From: Phycisphaerae bacterium
GTDB taxonomy: Bacteria; Planctomycetota; Phycisphaerae; UBA1845; Fen-1342
Reading direction: 5' to 3'
Assembly (NCBI GenBank): GCA_017999985.1
Contig: JAGNKU010000002.1
Coordinates: 248,001-312,000 of the forward strand
Length of the DNA stretch: 64,000 nucleotides
The position numbers were made by a program, and so were the translations under genes. A model generated the notes under the pieces. The model searched no databases. It was not told the DNA's origin and saw only the letters and a program-made list of their open reading frames with translations. This document shows, piece by piece, positions 16,516 to 25,535 of this stretch (the stretch's first letter is position 1; every line of letters begins with the position of its first letter).

Positions 16516-17514
16516 ATGACGAACCTGGGTGCCCCGGTTGTCGGCGGCGACGTCGCGCGTTCGCGCCTGCGATTGAAGCGCGTCTTCCTGCGCACGCTCG
16601 TAATCTCGCTCGTGTCCTGCGCACTGGTCGCGGTCGCCGCACTGCTCGCGGGCACCTTCAACGACACGACCGCCAAGATATTGATGACGCTCGCGGCGCT
16701 GGCCGTGCACAGCGGCGTCGCGATGGTGCTCGCCCACGCGCTCGAGCGACAGGTTCGCACGATCGTGAGCCGCAGCGGTCTCATCCTGTTCGCCGCCAAC
16801 TTCGTGGTACTGCTCATCTGCATCTGGTGGCCGGGACCGCTGGACGCGCCCGCCGGCCGGGCCAGCGCGACGACGCTGGCCCTGCTGTGCGCGTATGTCG
16901 TCGCCGTACCGTGCGCCGACCTCATGGAACGTCGGGCCTACCAGCCGCTGCCGGCAGTCGGCCTGGCGAGCTGCATACTCGCTTTCGTGATGATCCTGGT
17001 CTGCATCTGGGCGGAGTCGCGGGAAAACGAAGCGTTCGCAAAGGCCACCGCCATCGCCGGCCTCGTCGCATTCTCGTTTGCCCATACGGCGCTGCTTCTG
17101 CGTGTGCCCACGGGCGGACGCACGGACTGGCTGCGCGCCGGCACCCTCTTGTGCGTATGGCTCGTGGCGGCAATGCTGGGCATCACGATCATTTGGGAAG
17201 TGGAAGACGAACTGTGGTTCCGCCTGCTCGGCGCCGCCGGTGTACTCGACGCCAGCGGCTCGCTGTCACTGCTGATCGTCGCCAAGTTGCGGCAGGTCGG
17301 CAAGACAGAGCAACTGCAGACCGCCGCGCCGCGCGTCGAGCTGAAGTGCCCGCGCTGCGCCACACCACAGTGCGTCGACATCGGCGCCACCCAGTGCAGC
17401 GCCTGCGGCTTGAAGTTCCGTATCGAGATCGAGGAACCACGCTGCGTGAAATGCGACTACGTGCTCTGGCAGTTGCCGGAGCGGCGCTGCCCGGAGTGCG
17501 GCACGCCGTTCTGA
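16516..17514 (+). CDS. Polytopic membrane protein with two C-terminal zinc ribbons
   Basis: 332 residues, 22 nt after the lipoprotein gene and probably in its operon. Seven or eight hydrophobic segments cover residues about 22-258 (for example LVISLVSCALVAVAALLAG and LAFVMILVCIWA). The C-terminal 65 residues are soluble and hold four CxxC knuckles (CPRC, CSAC, CVKC, CPEC) that form two rubredoxin-like zinc ribbons. This arrangement is common among unnamed planctomycete membrane proteins. No enzyme motif is visible; a sensory or assembly role beside the lipoprotein is possible but unproven. Confidence 0.8.
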   Translation: MTNLGAPVVGGDVARSRLRLKRVFLRTLVISLVSCALVAVAALLAGTFNDTTAKILMTLAALAVHSGVAMVLAHALERQVRTIVSRSGLILFAANFVVLLICIWWPGPLDAPAGRASATTLALLCAYVVAVPCADLMERRAYQPLPAVGLASCILAFVMILVCIWAESRENEAFAKATAIAGLVAFSFAHTALLLRVPTGGRTDWLRAGTLLCVWLVAAMLGITIIWEVEDELWFRLLGAAGVLDASGSLSLLIVAKLRQVGKTEQLQTAAPRVELKCPRCATPQCVDIGATQCSACGLKFRIEIEEPRCVKCDYVLWQLPERRCPECGTPF

Positions 17515-17560
17515 CACGGTGTGCCGCACAACCGCGGCGCACTTGGCCGGCCGACGCGCC

Positions 17561-19198
17561 CTACTTGCGGACCGCCGCCACCTCGTCTTTGATCCGCTTC
17601 ACATGCCCGCGGCCCAGACCCTTTACCTCGCAACCCAGCTCGAAGTACCGGCGGATCTTCGCGTCGTCCAGGATGCCGAAACAGTCGATGATCCCGACCG
17701 GCTGGCCGACCATCTTCACAACTTCGTCCGGCGACAGTGCCAGGTACGGCGCGTGCCGCACCGCGAGCACCACCGCGTCGGCGCCCTGCAACGCCGCCGC
17801 CAGGTCCTGCTGGACACGGAGATTTTTCAGACCCTCCTGGTTGCGGAAGAAGCGCGCCCAGCTGTGCCCCGGCGACGGATAGGTGTCCTGCTCCTCGACC
17901 TCCCACCAGTGCTGCAGGTACGGGTCATGCACACGCATGTCAGCCCCCATCTCGGTCAGCTTGCGCAGCACGAGCTCGCTGCCGCTGTAACGCGTGTCGC
18001 CGACGTCTTCGCGGTACGCCGCCCCGAGCAGCGCCACGCGCGCCGCCGCGACGATCTTACCCATGTTGCGCAGCGCGTCGCGCGTCAGCTCGGCGACGTG
18101 CAAGGCGCGGGTGTCGTTGATGTCAATCGCCATCGGCGTGATCTTGAAGATCTCGTCCTCGAAACCCATCAGGTGGCGGTAAGCCCACATGCCCAGGCCG
18201 CCGTCCTTCGGCAGGCAGTAGCCGCCGATGCCGGGGCCGGGGAAGATCATGTTGTTGTGCGTCGGCCGCATCTTGATCGCCTTGACGACCTTGATCAGGT
18301 CGACGCCGTTGCGCTCGGCGAAGAGGCTCCACTCGTCGAGAAAGGCCAGCATGGTGGCGCGGAAGCTGTTTTCCACGATCTTGCAGGTCTCGCTCTCGAG
18401 CGGGCGATCGAGCACGGTGAGGGGGAACTTCTCGGTGTTCAGCACCTCGGTGAGGAACTTTTCCACGCGCTGGCGGGCTTCCGCGTTCACGCCGCTGCAG
18501 ACACGCCAGAAGTCGCGAATGCTGCGGACGTACTCCTTGCCGGGCATGACGCGCTCGAAGCTGTGCGCCAGCAGCGGCTCGGAGGTGATCCCGCGGGCGG
18601 CGAAGGCGCGCTTCAGGATCGGCAGCGCCACGTACTCGGTCGTGCCCGGGGCGACGGTGGTCTCGATCAGCACGAGGCACTTCGGCGGGATGAGCTGCCC
18701 GATGACCTCGAAGCTCTTCTCCAGGGCGGCCATGTCGGCGCGGCCGGTACGCAGGTTGCCGAGGTCTTCCTTCAGGTAGTCGCACTGCACGTCAACCACG
18801 ACGCAATCGGCCAGCTTCAGCACGTCGTTGGTATACGTCGCCATCAACGTGCCCTTCTCCTTCACGCAACGCGGGATAATCTGGTCCACCTCGGGGTCTT
18901 CGGCCTTCACAGGCGACACGCCGCGGTTGAGGTACTGAATCTTCCAGTAGCTGCGCGTGCTGGGCCGCTGCATGCCGATCACGAACTTGCTCGGCTTGCC
19001 GGTCTTCTTGTCGACCGTGTCGGCCACGACGGCGGCCATGACCGCGCCGACGAACCCGACGCCGACGACCACGACGATCTCGCGGCCCTGCTTGCGCTGC
19101 TCGGCGACGATCTTCTCCAGCCGCTGATACTCGGCCGCATACTGCTCCTCGGTCGGCAGCGGAAACTTCTCACCATCGGGGCTGACTGAAAACGCCAT
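17561..19198 (-). CDS. UDP-glucose/GDP-mannose dehydrogenase family nucleotide-sugar dehydrogenase
   Basis: 545 residues, longer than the usual 430-450, with GAGGAG before the ATG at 19198. These enzymes oxidise a nucleotide sugar twice at C6 (or epimerised ManNAc) to an acid using NAD. Visible marks: IVVVVGVGFVGAVMAAV (NAD-binding Rossmann loop, about residue 42), ADCVVVDVQCDYL, VLIETTVAPGTTE, ENSFRATMLAFLDEWSLFAE and GPGIGGYCLPKD with the catalytic cysteine. The extra length is an N-terminal 35-residue extension plus insertions after the Rossmann fold (KFVIGMQRPST...). It may supply a uronic acid for surface polysaccharide. The exact sugar cannot be read from sequence. Confidence 0.88.
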   Translation of the reverse strand: MAFSVSPDGEKFPLPTEEQYAAEYQRLEKIVAEQRKQGREIVVVVGVGFVGAVMAAVVADTVDKKTGKPSKFVIGMQRPSTRSYWKIQYLNRGVSPVKAEDPEVDQIIPRCVKEKGTLMATYTNDVLKLADCVVVDVQCDYLKEDLGNLRTGRADMAALEKSFEVIGQLIPPKCLVLIETTVAPGTTEYVALPILKRAFAARGITSEPLLAHSFERVMPGKEYVRSIRDFWRVCSGVNAEARQRVEKFLTEVLNTEKFPLTVLDRPLESETCKIVENSFRATMLAFLDEWSLFAERNGVDLIKVVKAIKMRPTHNNMIFPGPGIGGYCLPKDGGLGMWAYRHLMGFEDEIFKITPMAIDINDTRALHVAELTRDALRNMGKIVAAARVALLGAAYREDVGDTRYSGSELVLRKLTEMGADMRVHDPYLQHWWEVEEQDTYPSPGHSWARFFRNQEGLKNLRVQQDLAAALQGADAVVLAVRHAPYLALSPDEVVKMVGQPVGIIDCFGILDDAKIRRYFELGCEVKGLGRGHVKRIKDEVAAVRK

Positions 19199-19251
19199 GC
19201 GACTCTCCTCGATACCTGTGCGCGCCCGCCGCCTGCGAAGACCGGCCGGGG

Positions 19252-20706
19252 CTAGATGTGCTCCGTCGCGATCCCGTACATCTGGCCATAGGCCTCAAAC
19301 TGCCGCACGTGATCGCCGTAAATGAACAACTGGTGAAAGCCCTGCGTGTCGCGCGTGTCGGCGGGGCCGTCCAGGGCCAGCTCGACCGACGTGCGGCACC
19401 CGCCGGCGGGCGGCGTGTCATGATTGCGCAGCACGCGGCCCTTGCCCAGGATCATCTTGTCCGGGGCCGTGAACTGCATGATCGTCACTTCCTGCTCGGG
19501 GCGCCACAGCACCTGGAGCGAGACACCGATGTCGGATTCCGAGTGGCTGCGCAGGATGAACGGCTCCGGGGGCTGGTGGTAGCCATTGAGCCGGGTCGGG
19601 CAGACACAGTGCGCGCCGATGAATGTGTTGTGCACTGTCTCCGGCACCGGATCCTGCATGAAGCCTGGCTTGTCCAACAGCTTGCAGCACAGCGTGTGCG
19701 ACATGACCGCGTTGATGTCTGCTTCGCAGATCGCGGGCACGCCTGCATCGAGGAACCGCGACCAGGCCATGCACGGCGGGCACGGTATCTGCCGGTCGAA
19801 GACCGCGCCGAGGCAGTCCATCGTGATCCCGTGACAGCCTTCCTCGCTGAGAATGCGCGCGGCTGCGAAGTAGTTGCGCGCCGCGTTGATCACATCCGCC
19901 CGCGAGGGCTCAACGACTTTCTGTGCCGCCTTGCTGTACTCCTCAACCATCGCCAGCACGTCCGGCGTCTCGCCCGTCGCCGCCAGTGCGTCCGCGAACC
20001 GTTGCCGCGGCAGACGCCGGAGCTGCAGGCCGAAGGGCTCGAGCACTTCGTCCCGCGTCTCGTTCCCGGCCAGGACCGCCACACGCGTTCGCCGCACGTC
20101 ATACGCTGTCCGCACCATCTTGAGCCCGAAGCGCAGCGGATTCAGCTCGAAGTCCGGCGACGAGATCAGGTGGACACCTGGCTGACGCGACAGCGCACGA
20201 ATGTGGCCGGTGAAGCACACCCCCAGGCCGGCGAAGATGATCGTCGGGACGCCTGCGTCGGCGATTTTCTTGACCTGCCCCCACTGATCCATGTGCAACG
20301 GCAGCGCGATAACCGCGGCCGGCTTTGCCGCCTGGACCTGCGCGGCAAAACCGGCGACGGCCGCGTCGTCATACAGCGGCTCAGGCTCGAAGCGCATGCG
20401 GACTTTCAGCTCGTGACCGAAGCCCTCCAGGCGCTCCCGCGTTTTGTTGACAAACGCGTCGTAGGCATGTTTTTCCCACGCGGTGCCCGGCCAGCCGAGC
20501 CAGTACTTGTTTTTCGGCCGCAGGAACACGACCCGGATTTCAGGCCAACTGCCGGGCGTGTCGGCGGCTTCCGTCTGCGCGACCTCGCGCGCCGTAGCTT
20601 GTCGCAACCAGAATGCACCCGCAACGCTGGTGCTGGCGGCGGCGACCAGAAACTCGCGCCGCGAGAGCCCACTCGAACTACCACAGCACGCGCTATGATG
20701 GCACAC
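19252..20706 (-). CDS. Tat-exported protein with L-fucose/L-arabinose isomerase-like fold
   Basis: 484 residues from GTG 20706; an upstream start at 20817 is possible but would bury the signal. SRREFL at residues 15-20, followed by a hydrophobic stretch and Ala-rich cleavage zone, is a twin-arginine signal. The mature part has the shape of the sugar isomerase N-terminal and central domains: AAVIALPLHMDQWGQV, ARNYFAAARILSEEGCHGITMDCLG, VPAICEADINAVMSH and FIGAHCVCPT, resembling FucI/AraA-like proteins of unknown substrate. A sugar isomerase-like protein folded in the cytoplasm and exported is unusual. The metal-ligand residues cannot be confirmed without alignment, so it could be a binding protein. 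Gene 53 nt from the dehydrogenase, same strand. Confidence 0.75.
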   Translation of the reverse strand: MCHHSACCGSSSGLSRREFLVAAASTSVAGAFWLRQATAREVAQTEAADTPGSWPEIRVVFLRPKNKYWLGWPGTAWEKHAYDAFVNKTRERLEGFGHELKVRMRFEPEPLYDDAAVAGFAAQVQAAKPAAVIALPLHMDQWGQVKKIADAGVPTIIFAGLGVCFTGHIRALSRQPGVHLISSPDFELNPLRFGLKMVRTAYDVRRTRVAVLAGNETRDEVLEPFGLQLRRLPRQRFADALAATGETPDVLAMVEEYSKAAQKVVEPSRADVINAARNYFAAARILSEEGCHGITMDCLGAVFDRQIPCPPCMAWSRFLDAGVPAICEADINAVMSHTLCCKLLDKPGFMQDPVPETVHNTFIGAHCVCPTRLNGYHQPPEPFILRSHSESDIGVSLQVLWRPEQEVTIMQFTAPDKMILGKGRVLRNHDTPPAGGCRTSVELALDGPADTRDTQGFHQLFIYGDHVRQFEAYGQMYGIATEHI

Positions 20707-20908
20707 GGTTCCGCCTCCAGCCGGTCCGCTGCCATGGCCGACACCGAGTCGTTGCGCGGACGGGCGGCACGATTGGACGGTGTGTGCCAGTATCGCCCAG
20801 GCCCGCGACGGCGCCAAGCAGGGCAGCCGCGGCTGAACGCCGGAATGGGCGCCGGGTCCTACCGATCCGCCGATTTCTGGCGGCCGTGCGGCCCGGTCCA
20901 GTCGTCGG

Positions 20909-20937
20909 CCGCGCCGGAAGCAGCACCTCCGGCGCGG
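20909..20937 (-). terminator. Stem-loop downstream of the DUF1579 gene
   Basis: CCGCGCCGGA at 20909-20918 pairs with TCCGGCGCGG at 20928-20937 (10 bp, 9-nt loop), 20 nt past the stop at 20957. No T-run follows on the minus strand, so a classical intrinsic terminator is not shown. The rest of the 250-nt gap 20707-20956 holds nothing recognisable. Confidence 0.35.
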
Positions 20938-20956
20938 CGACGCTGGCCCGTTTGAG

Positions 20957-21646
20957 CTACTTCACGCGCGTGTACGTGATTTCCATCTGCTTGATCTCCT
21001 TACCATCGGGCTGCGTCATGTACATCTCAAAGACGTGCTTGTCCTGGCTCTCGATGCGCGACACCGTGCGCCACTTCTGGTCCAGTTGCTCCGTCATCGG
21101 ATTGGGGCCCGCGCCGGTGATGGTGATGACCTTGCCCGTCGCGTCGCACTTTCCCGTGCCGTACATCATGCCCGTGCTCATGTTGTCGATCCACACGGAC
21201 ATGTACTCCTTTTTCATGTTGTCATAACCCAGCAGCCCCAGGCCGTTGTACGGAGGACCGTTCGGCTCTTCCGGCGGTGCCGTCACGTCCTGCCGCAGGT
21301 ACTTGCCGTCGTAGATCCACGTGAACTCCGCCTTGCCCTGCGAGGTCTGCGGCTCGGCGTCCGGCGACATCCACCAGCGCAACTGAAAGTCCCACTTGCC
21401 CACGAACGGGTCGAGGTGCTTGTGGTGCTCGCCCGGCGTGGCGTACTCCATGCACCGCTTCATCATCTCGGCCATTTTCTCGGCATCAGCCTGGGCCGCG
21501 GCGGGCTTCTTGGCGTCTTCCGCCTTCGACGGTGTTTCCGACGGCTTGCGAGTGTCCGGCGGCTGCTTCTCCTGCGCCAGCGCCGGCAGCGTCCACAGCA
21601 GCCCGCAAGCACACGCCAGCCCAAAAGTCCATTTACATCGCATCAT
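20957..21646 (-). CDS. Secreted DUF1579 domain protein
   Basis: 229 residues; the ATG at 21646 is preceded by AAGGAG with 7 nt spacing, better than the upstream start at 21682. A signal peptide (CKWTFGLACACGLLWTLPALA-Q) is cut near residue 25. A Lys/Glu/Ala-rich linker follows to about 60. The DUF1579 part runs from KHLDPFVGKWDFQLRWWMSP through GLLGYDNMKKEYMSVWIDNMSTG to the IKQMEITYTRVK end. DUF1579 proteins are lipocalin-like beta barrels of unknown function, common in planctomycetes and often many per genome. It probably acts in the periplasm. No operon partner is evident. Confidence 0.87.
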   Translation of the reverse strand: MMRCKWTFGLACACGLLWTLPALAQEKQPPDTRKPSETPSKAEDAKKPAAAQADAEKMAEMMKRCMEYATPGEHHKHLDPFVGKWDFQLRWWMSPDAEPQTSQGKAEFTWIYDGKYLRQDVTAPPEEPNGPPYNGLGLLGYDNMKKEYMSVWIDNMSTGMMYGTGKCDATGKVITITGAGPNPMTEQLDQKWRTVSRIESQDKHVFEMYMTQPDGKEIKQMEITYTRVK

Positions 21647-21868
21647 GCTTGTGCTCCTTCTCTGGGTATCGGCCCGCAACATCGCCGCCTCACACCGAGG
21701 TCGACGTCAACACGCAGACAGCATGTTAGGGTTTTGTTCGCTTTTCGTCAACTGCCATTCGGCCCGCACACTGGGAGATAGTAGCGCCGTTGCTCACATA
21801 GCGGCGGCGATGTACGCTGAGTGGGCAACGGGCGAGATGAGCGAATCCATGCTCCCGGCGCGATGCCT

Positions 21869-21874
21869 TATAAT
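21869..21874 (+). promoter_or_regulatory. Candidate -10 box for phoU
   Basis: A perfect TATAAT lies about 36 nt before the phoU start. No fitting -35 hexamer was found 16-18 nt upstream, so support is limited. The remainder of the divergent gap 21647-21909 shows no other feature. Confidence 0.35.
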
Positions 21875-21909
21875 CGTGGACCCGGTTCCGAACAATGAGT
21901 TAACCATTT

Positions 21910-22563
21910 ATGACAGCACACTTTGTGAATCTGCTAGACGAGCTGCGCCGCCGCTCCTTGCGGATGGCGAGCCAGGTCGAGGACATGTTGTTCGAGGCCT
22001 GCGAGGCCATCTCCGATCCGGGCCAGCAAATGGCCCTGCGCGTGATTGCCCGCGACGCCGAGGTGGACGCGGCCGAGGTCGAGGTCGAGGCCGAGGTCAT
22101 TCGGCTGCTCGCGCTGTATCAGCCCGTCGGCATCGACCTGCGGATGCTCTGCACGATCCTGAAGGTCAACAACGACCTGGAGCGGGTCGCGGACTGCGCG
22201 GTCAACATCGCGGAGCGCGCAGCGCATGGGGAATTGCAGGCGGTCGTGCGCGACAACGAAGAGCTGCGGCAGTTGTACCCGACGGTGCGTAAGGCACTGC
22301 GCGGCGCGGTGCAAGCCTACAGTTCCAACGACCCCGAGGCCGCGCGCGCAATCCGGGAGCAGGACCAGGGGATTGACGCGCTGTACCAGCAGATCATTCG
22401 AAACGTCCTGAAAGCGGCCGACGTGTCCCGCGATGACCTGGCCGCGTACCTCGATCTGCTGTCGGTGGCGAAAAACCTGGAGCGCATCGCCGACCACGCC
22501 ACGAACATCGCCGAAGACGTGATCTTCCTCTCCACGGGCCAGATCGTCCGGCACCGCGAATGA
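21910..22563 (+). CDS. phoU: Phosphate-uptake regulator PhoU
   Basis: 217 residues, normal for the family. Two three-helix PhoU repeats are visible: DPGQQMALRVIARDAEVDAAE with LLALYQPVGIDLRMLCTILKVNNDLERVADCAVNIAE, and EQDQGIDALYQQ with YLDLLSVAKNLERIADHATNIAEDVIFL. The acidic E/DxxxD metal-cluster motifs in each repeat are intact. PhoU represses PhoR-PhoB signalling when phosphate is plentiful, acting with the Pst transporter. Here it stands alone: no pstSCAB or phoBR is in the window. No ribosome-binding site is visible before the ATG. Confidence 0.93.
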   Translation: MTAHFVNLLDELRRRSLRMASQVEDMLFEACEAISDPGQQMALRVIARDAEVDAAEVEVEAEVIRLLALYQPVGIDLRMLCTILKVNNDLERVADCAVNIAERAAHGELQAVVRDNEELRQLYPTVRKALRGAVQAYSSNDPEAARAIREQDQGIDALYQQIIRNVLKAADVSRDDLAAYLDLLSVAKNLERIADHATNIAEDVIFLSTGQIVRHRE

Positions 22564-22584
22564 GGCCACCGCGCGCCGCCACGC

Positions 22585-24027
22585 TCAATCCGCCCTGCGT
22601 AATACCGCTTTGAAGACCTCGATGGTCCGCTGCCGCGCGGCGGTGTGGTCGCAGAGGGGCGCCGGATAATCCAGCGCGGCCCGCTGCTCGGTCAGCCCGG
22701 CCGGATCGTGCAGCGCCCGCATCGCCACGTCGCGCAGCTCCGGCACCCATTCACGGATGAACTCGCCGTCCGGGTCGAACTTGCGCGCCTGCGTGTACGG
22801 GTTGAATATGCGGAAATACGGGACGGCGTCCGTACCCGTTGACGCGGCCCATTGCCAGCCGCCGTTGTTACTCGCCAAGTCCCCATCGACCAGGTGACGC
22901 ATGAAGTGCTGTTCGCCGCGCCGCCAGTCGATCAGCAGGTCCTTCGCCAGGTACGTCGCCACGATCATGCGCAGCCGATTGTGCATCCAGCCGGTGGCCG
23001 CGAGTTGCCGCAGGCCGGCGTCGACGATCGGCACGCCAGTGCGTCCGGCACACCATGCCGCGAAGTCCGCGTCGGCCGTCCGCCACGGCAAGCGCTCCGT
23101 CGGTGGCTGAAACGCCCGCCCCATGCTGACGCGCGGAAACGCCACCAGCACGTGCTGATAGAACTCGCGCCAGATCAGCTCGTTGATCCACGTCACCGGC
23201 CCGGCCCGCCCGGTGTCCAGCCGTCCGTCATTCGCGTCGCGCGCTTCGGCCAGGCAGCGCCGCGGCGACAGAACACCCAGGGTCAGGTACGGCGAGAGGC
23301 GGCTGGTGCCCTCGGCGGCCGGCCGATCGCGCAGCTTGCGGTAGGTCGTCACCGGGCCGGAGAGGAAATCGCTCAGTCGCCGCTGCGCGACGCGTTCGCC
23401 CGCCGGCCAGAGATCCGGCCGCCCGCGCGACAGGTCAAAGCCGGCGATTTGCTCGGGGATACTGTCCGGCGCGCACACCAGCCGCGCGCGTGGCCGCGGT
23501 GCCGGGCGCGGCGCATCCAGACCGTGCGCTTCAATGTGCGCAGTCCAGGCCCGTTTGAACGGCGTGAACACGGTGTAGTCACCCCCCTGCCGCGTGTGCA
23601 ACGCGCCGGGCGCGACGATCGTGCGATCATCGAACGCCCGCACGTCCAGACCCGCGCCGGTGAGTGCGCTTGTCACCGCTTCATCGCGGCGGCGCTCGTT
23701 GACCTCATACTCCCGGTTGAAGTAGAGCGCGTCGCAGTTGAACTGGCGCGCCACGTCGCGCAGCACAGCCGGTACGCGCTCGAAGGTCGGCACACTCCTG
23801 ATCAGCAGGGGAATTCTGAGGCGCTTCAACCGCTCCGACAAACACGCCAGGTTACGCAGCAGAAACTCGACCTTGATGTCCGCCCAGTCGTGACTGCGCC
23901 ACTGCCGCGGGCAGATGACGAAGACGCCCACGACGCCACGGTCTGCCGCGCGGCAGGCCTCCGCGAGCGCGGGATGATCGTCGACCCGGAGGTCCGCGCG
24001 AAACCACACGAGCGCACGCGTGTGCAT
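22585..24027 (-). CDS. phrB: Deoxyribodipyrimidine photolyase
   Basis: 480 residues. It repairs UV-made cyclobutane pyrimidine dimers in DNA with light, using FAD and an antenna pigment. The N-terminal alpha/beta antenna domain starts ALVWFRADLRVDDHPAL. The C-terminal FAD domain has TSRLSPYLTLGVLSPR, WINELIWREFYQHVLVAFP, GVPIVDAGLRQLAATGWMHNR and WQWAASTGTDAVPYFRIFNP, all strongly conserved in class I photolyases. The substrate and tryptophan-relay positions look intact. The gene follows the epimerase-family gene by 2 nt on the minus strand and is probably cotranscribed with it, an arrangement seen in other bacteria. Confidence 0.93.
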   Translation of the reverse strand: MHTRALVWFRADLRVDDHPALAEACRAADRGVVGVFVICPRQWRSHDWADIKVEFLLRNLACLSERLKRLRIPLLIRSVPTFERVPAVLRDVARQFNCDALYFNREYEVNERRRDEAVTSALTGAGLDVRAFDDRTIVAPGALHTRQGGDYTVFTPFKRAWTAHIEAHGLDAPRPAPRPRARLVCAPDSIPEQIAGFDLSRGRPDLWPAGERVAQRRLSDFLSGPVTTYRKLRDRPAAEGTSRLSPYLTLGVLSPRRCLAEARDANDGRLDTGRAGPVTWINELIWREFYQHVLVAFPRVSMGRAFQPPTERLPWRTADADFAAWCAGRTGVPIVDAGLRQLAATGWMHNRLRMIVATYLAKDLLIDWRRGEQHFMRHLVDGDLASNNGGWQWAASTGTDAVPYFRIFNPYTQARKFDPDGEFIREWVPELRDVAMRALHDPAGLTEQRAALDYPAPLCDHTAARQRTIEVFKAVLRRAD

Positions 24028-24029
24028 TG

Positions 24030-25412
24030 TCAGCCCACCTCATGGCCCAGCAGATGTCGCAGGGCCGCGTCGAGCTCCGGATGCCGAAAACAGTAGTCCG
24101 TGCGGGTCAGAACGGCCGGCGCGACACGTGCGCTCGCCAGTACGACCTCGTCCGCTAGTCGGCCCAGCGCCAGGCGCAACACGCAGCCCGGCACGCGCAA
24201 CGCGGCCGGCCGTCGCAGGACCCGGCCCAGCGTCCGCGCGAACTCGCGGCTGGTCACCGGGCGCGGTGCCACCACGTTGACCGGGCCATGCACACGGTCA
24301 TCGAACAGCGCGTGATACACTGCACCGACCGCGTCATCCAGGCTCACCCAGCTCAGGTACTGCGCGCCGCCGCCGACCGGGCCACCCAAGCCCAAGCGAA
24401 ACGCCGGCAACAACTGCCGCAACATCCCTCCCCCGGGCGTCAGCACGACGCCGAAACGCAGGTGCACACAGCGGACGCCATCGGGCCCCATCGCCCGCGC
24501 AGCCGCCTCCCACGCCTGACACACCTCCGGTAGGAACCCCTGCCCCGGCGCGCTGTCCTCGTCCAGCACCTCAGCCCCACGATCGCCATAGAGGCCGACC
24601 GCAGAGGCGCACAAGAACACACGCGGCCGCTCCGGCAGAGCGCGCAGGGACGCACACAGCGCCTGCGTGGCGTCGACGCGACTGTGACGGATCGCCTCCA
24701 TGCGGCGGGCCGTCCACCGACCTGCGATGCTCTCGCCCGCGAGATGAATGACAGCATCGACACCGGCGAGCCGCGCCGGTTCCAGAACTCCGCGCTCCGG
24801 GTCCCACTGCACTTCAGCCAGGTCGCCGGCGGGGCGGCGCACGAGCCGCAGGGTGCGGTGCCCGCCGGTCGTGAGCAGTGCATCCAGGGCGGTCCCGATG
24901 AGCCCGCGTGCTCCGCTGAGGGCGACCGTCAGGCGCGGCCGGGTGCGGTGTGCCGCGTGGAGCCGCAAATCGTCGGCGGTCGTGCGGTGCCGATAGCGGA
25001 ACACGCGCTGCAGCGTGCGGCGAATGGCACGCTCACCCAGCGCGGCACCCACGGCCCCCCCCGGCAGGCCATAGTGGATCTCGTCGCGGAGCAGGCAGCG
25101 CCCCGCTTCCACCGGCACAAACTCGTGCCGATGCACCCAGTGCGCGAACGGCCCGCGCACCTGCACATCGCAGAACTGCCGCCCAGCCTCGTATTCCCGG
25201 TGCTCCAATTGCCACCGTGTCCGCAGCAGCCCGGACCCCACCAGCAGATCCACGCGGTCGCCGTCGCAAATGCCGCCGCTTCGCTTCAGCACGCGCACCC
25301 GCTGCCAAGGCGGCACCAGGCGTTCAAATGCCCCCGGCCGCGCGTGCCAGTCGAACACCTCTGACGCCGCGGCGTCGAGCAGCGTCTCGAAAGCGAACGA
25401 TCCAGGCGTCAT
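24030..25412 (-). CDS. SRPBCC domain fused to TIGR01777-type epimerase
   Basis: 460 residues from ATG 25412 with GGAG seven nt upstream. Residues 1-150 are a START/SRPBCC-like lipid or ligand-binding domain (FAFETLLDAAASEVFDWHARPGAFERL...). Residues about 160-455 are an SDR-type NAD(P)-binding domain of the TIGR01777 family (YfcH/SDR39U1): VALSGARGLIGTALDALL, VIHLAGESIAGRW, VFLCASAVGLYGDRG and LRFGVVLTPGGGML. The function of the family is not established. The fusion of the two domains and the neighbouring photolyase are both recurrent in bacteria, which suggests a stress or light-linked role. Confidence 0.9.
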   Translation of the reverse strand: MTPGSFAFETLLDAAASEVFDWHARPGAFERLVPPWQRVRVLKRSGGICDGDRVDLLVGSGLLRTRWQLEHREYEAGRQFCDVQVRGPFAHWVHRHEFVPVEAGRCLLRDEIHYGLPGGAVGAALGERAIRRTLQRVFRYRHRTTADDLRLHAAHRTRPRLTVALSGARGLIGTALDALLTTGGHRTLRLVRRPAGDLAEVQWDPERGVLEPARLAGVDAVIHLAGESIAGRWTARRMEAIRHSRVDATQALCASLRALPERPRVFLCASAVGLYGDRGAEVLDEDSAPGQGFLPEVCQAWEAAARAMGPDGVRCVHLRFGVVLTPGGGMLRQLLPAFRLGLGGPVGGGAQYLSWVSLDDAVGAVYHALFDDRVHGPVNVVAPRPVTSREFARTLGRVLRRPAALRVPGCVLRLALGRLADEVVLASARVAPAVLTRTDYCFRHPELDAALRHLLGHEVG

Positions 25413-25535
25413 GTGCTGCTCCGGCCGCACACATCCGCCCCGCGACGGCGTGCAGCATACGCGGGTGCGTCCCCGTGTGTCTACGCGGTCCACCCGCAGC
25501 GTGGATGAACCAGCAAACGCGCGAAACACGGCCGC

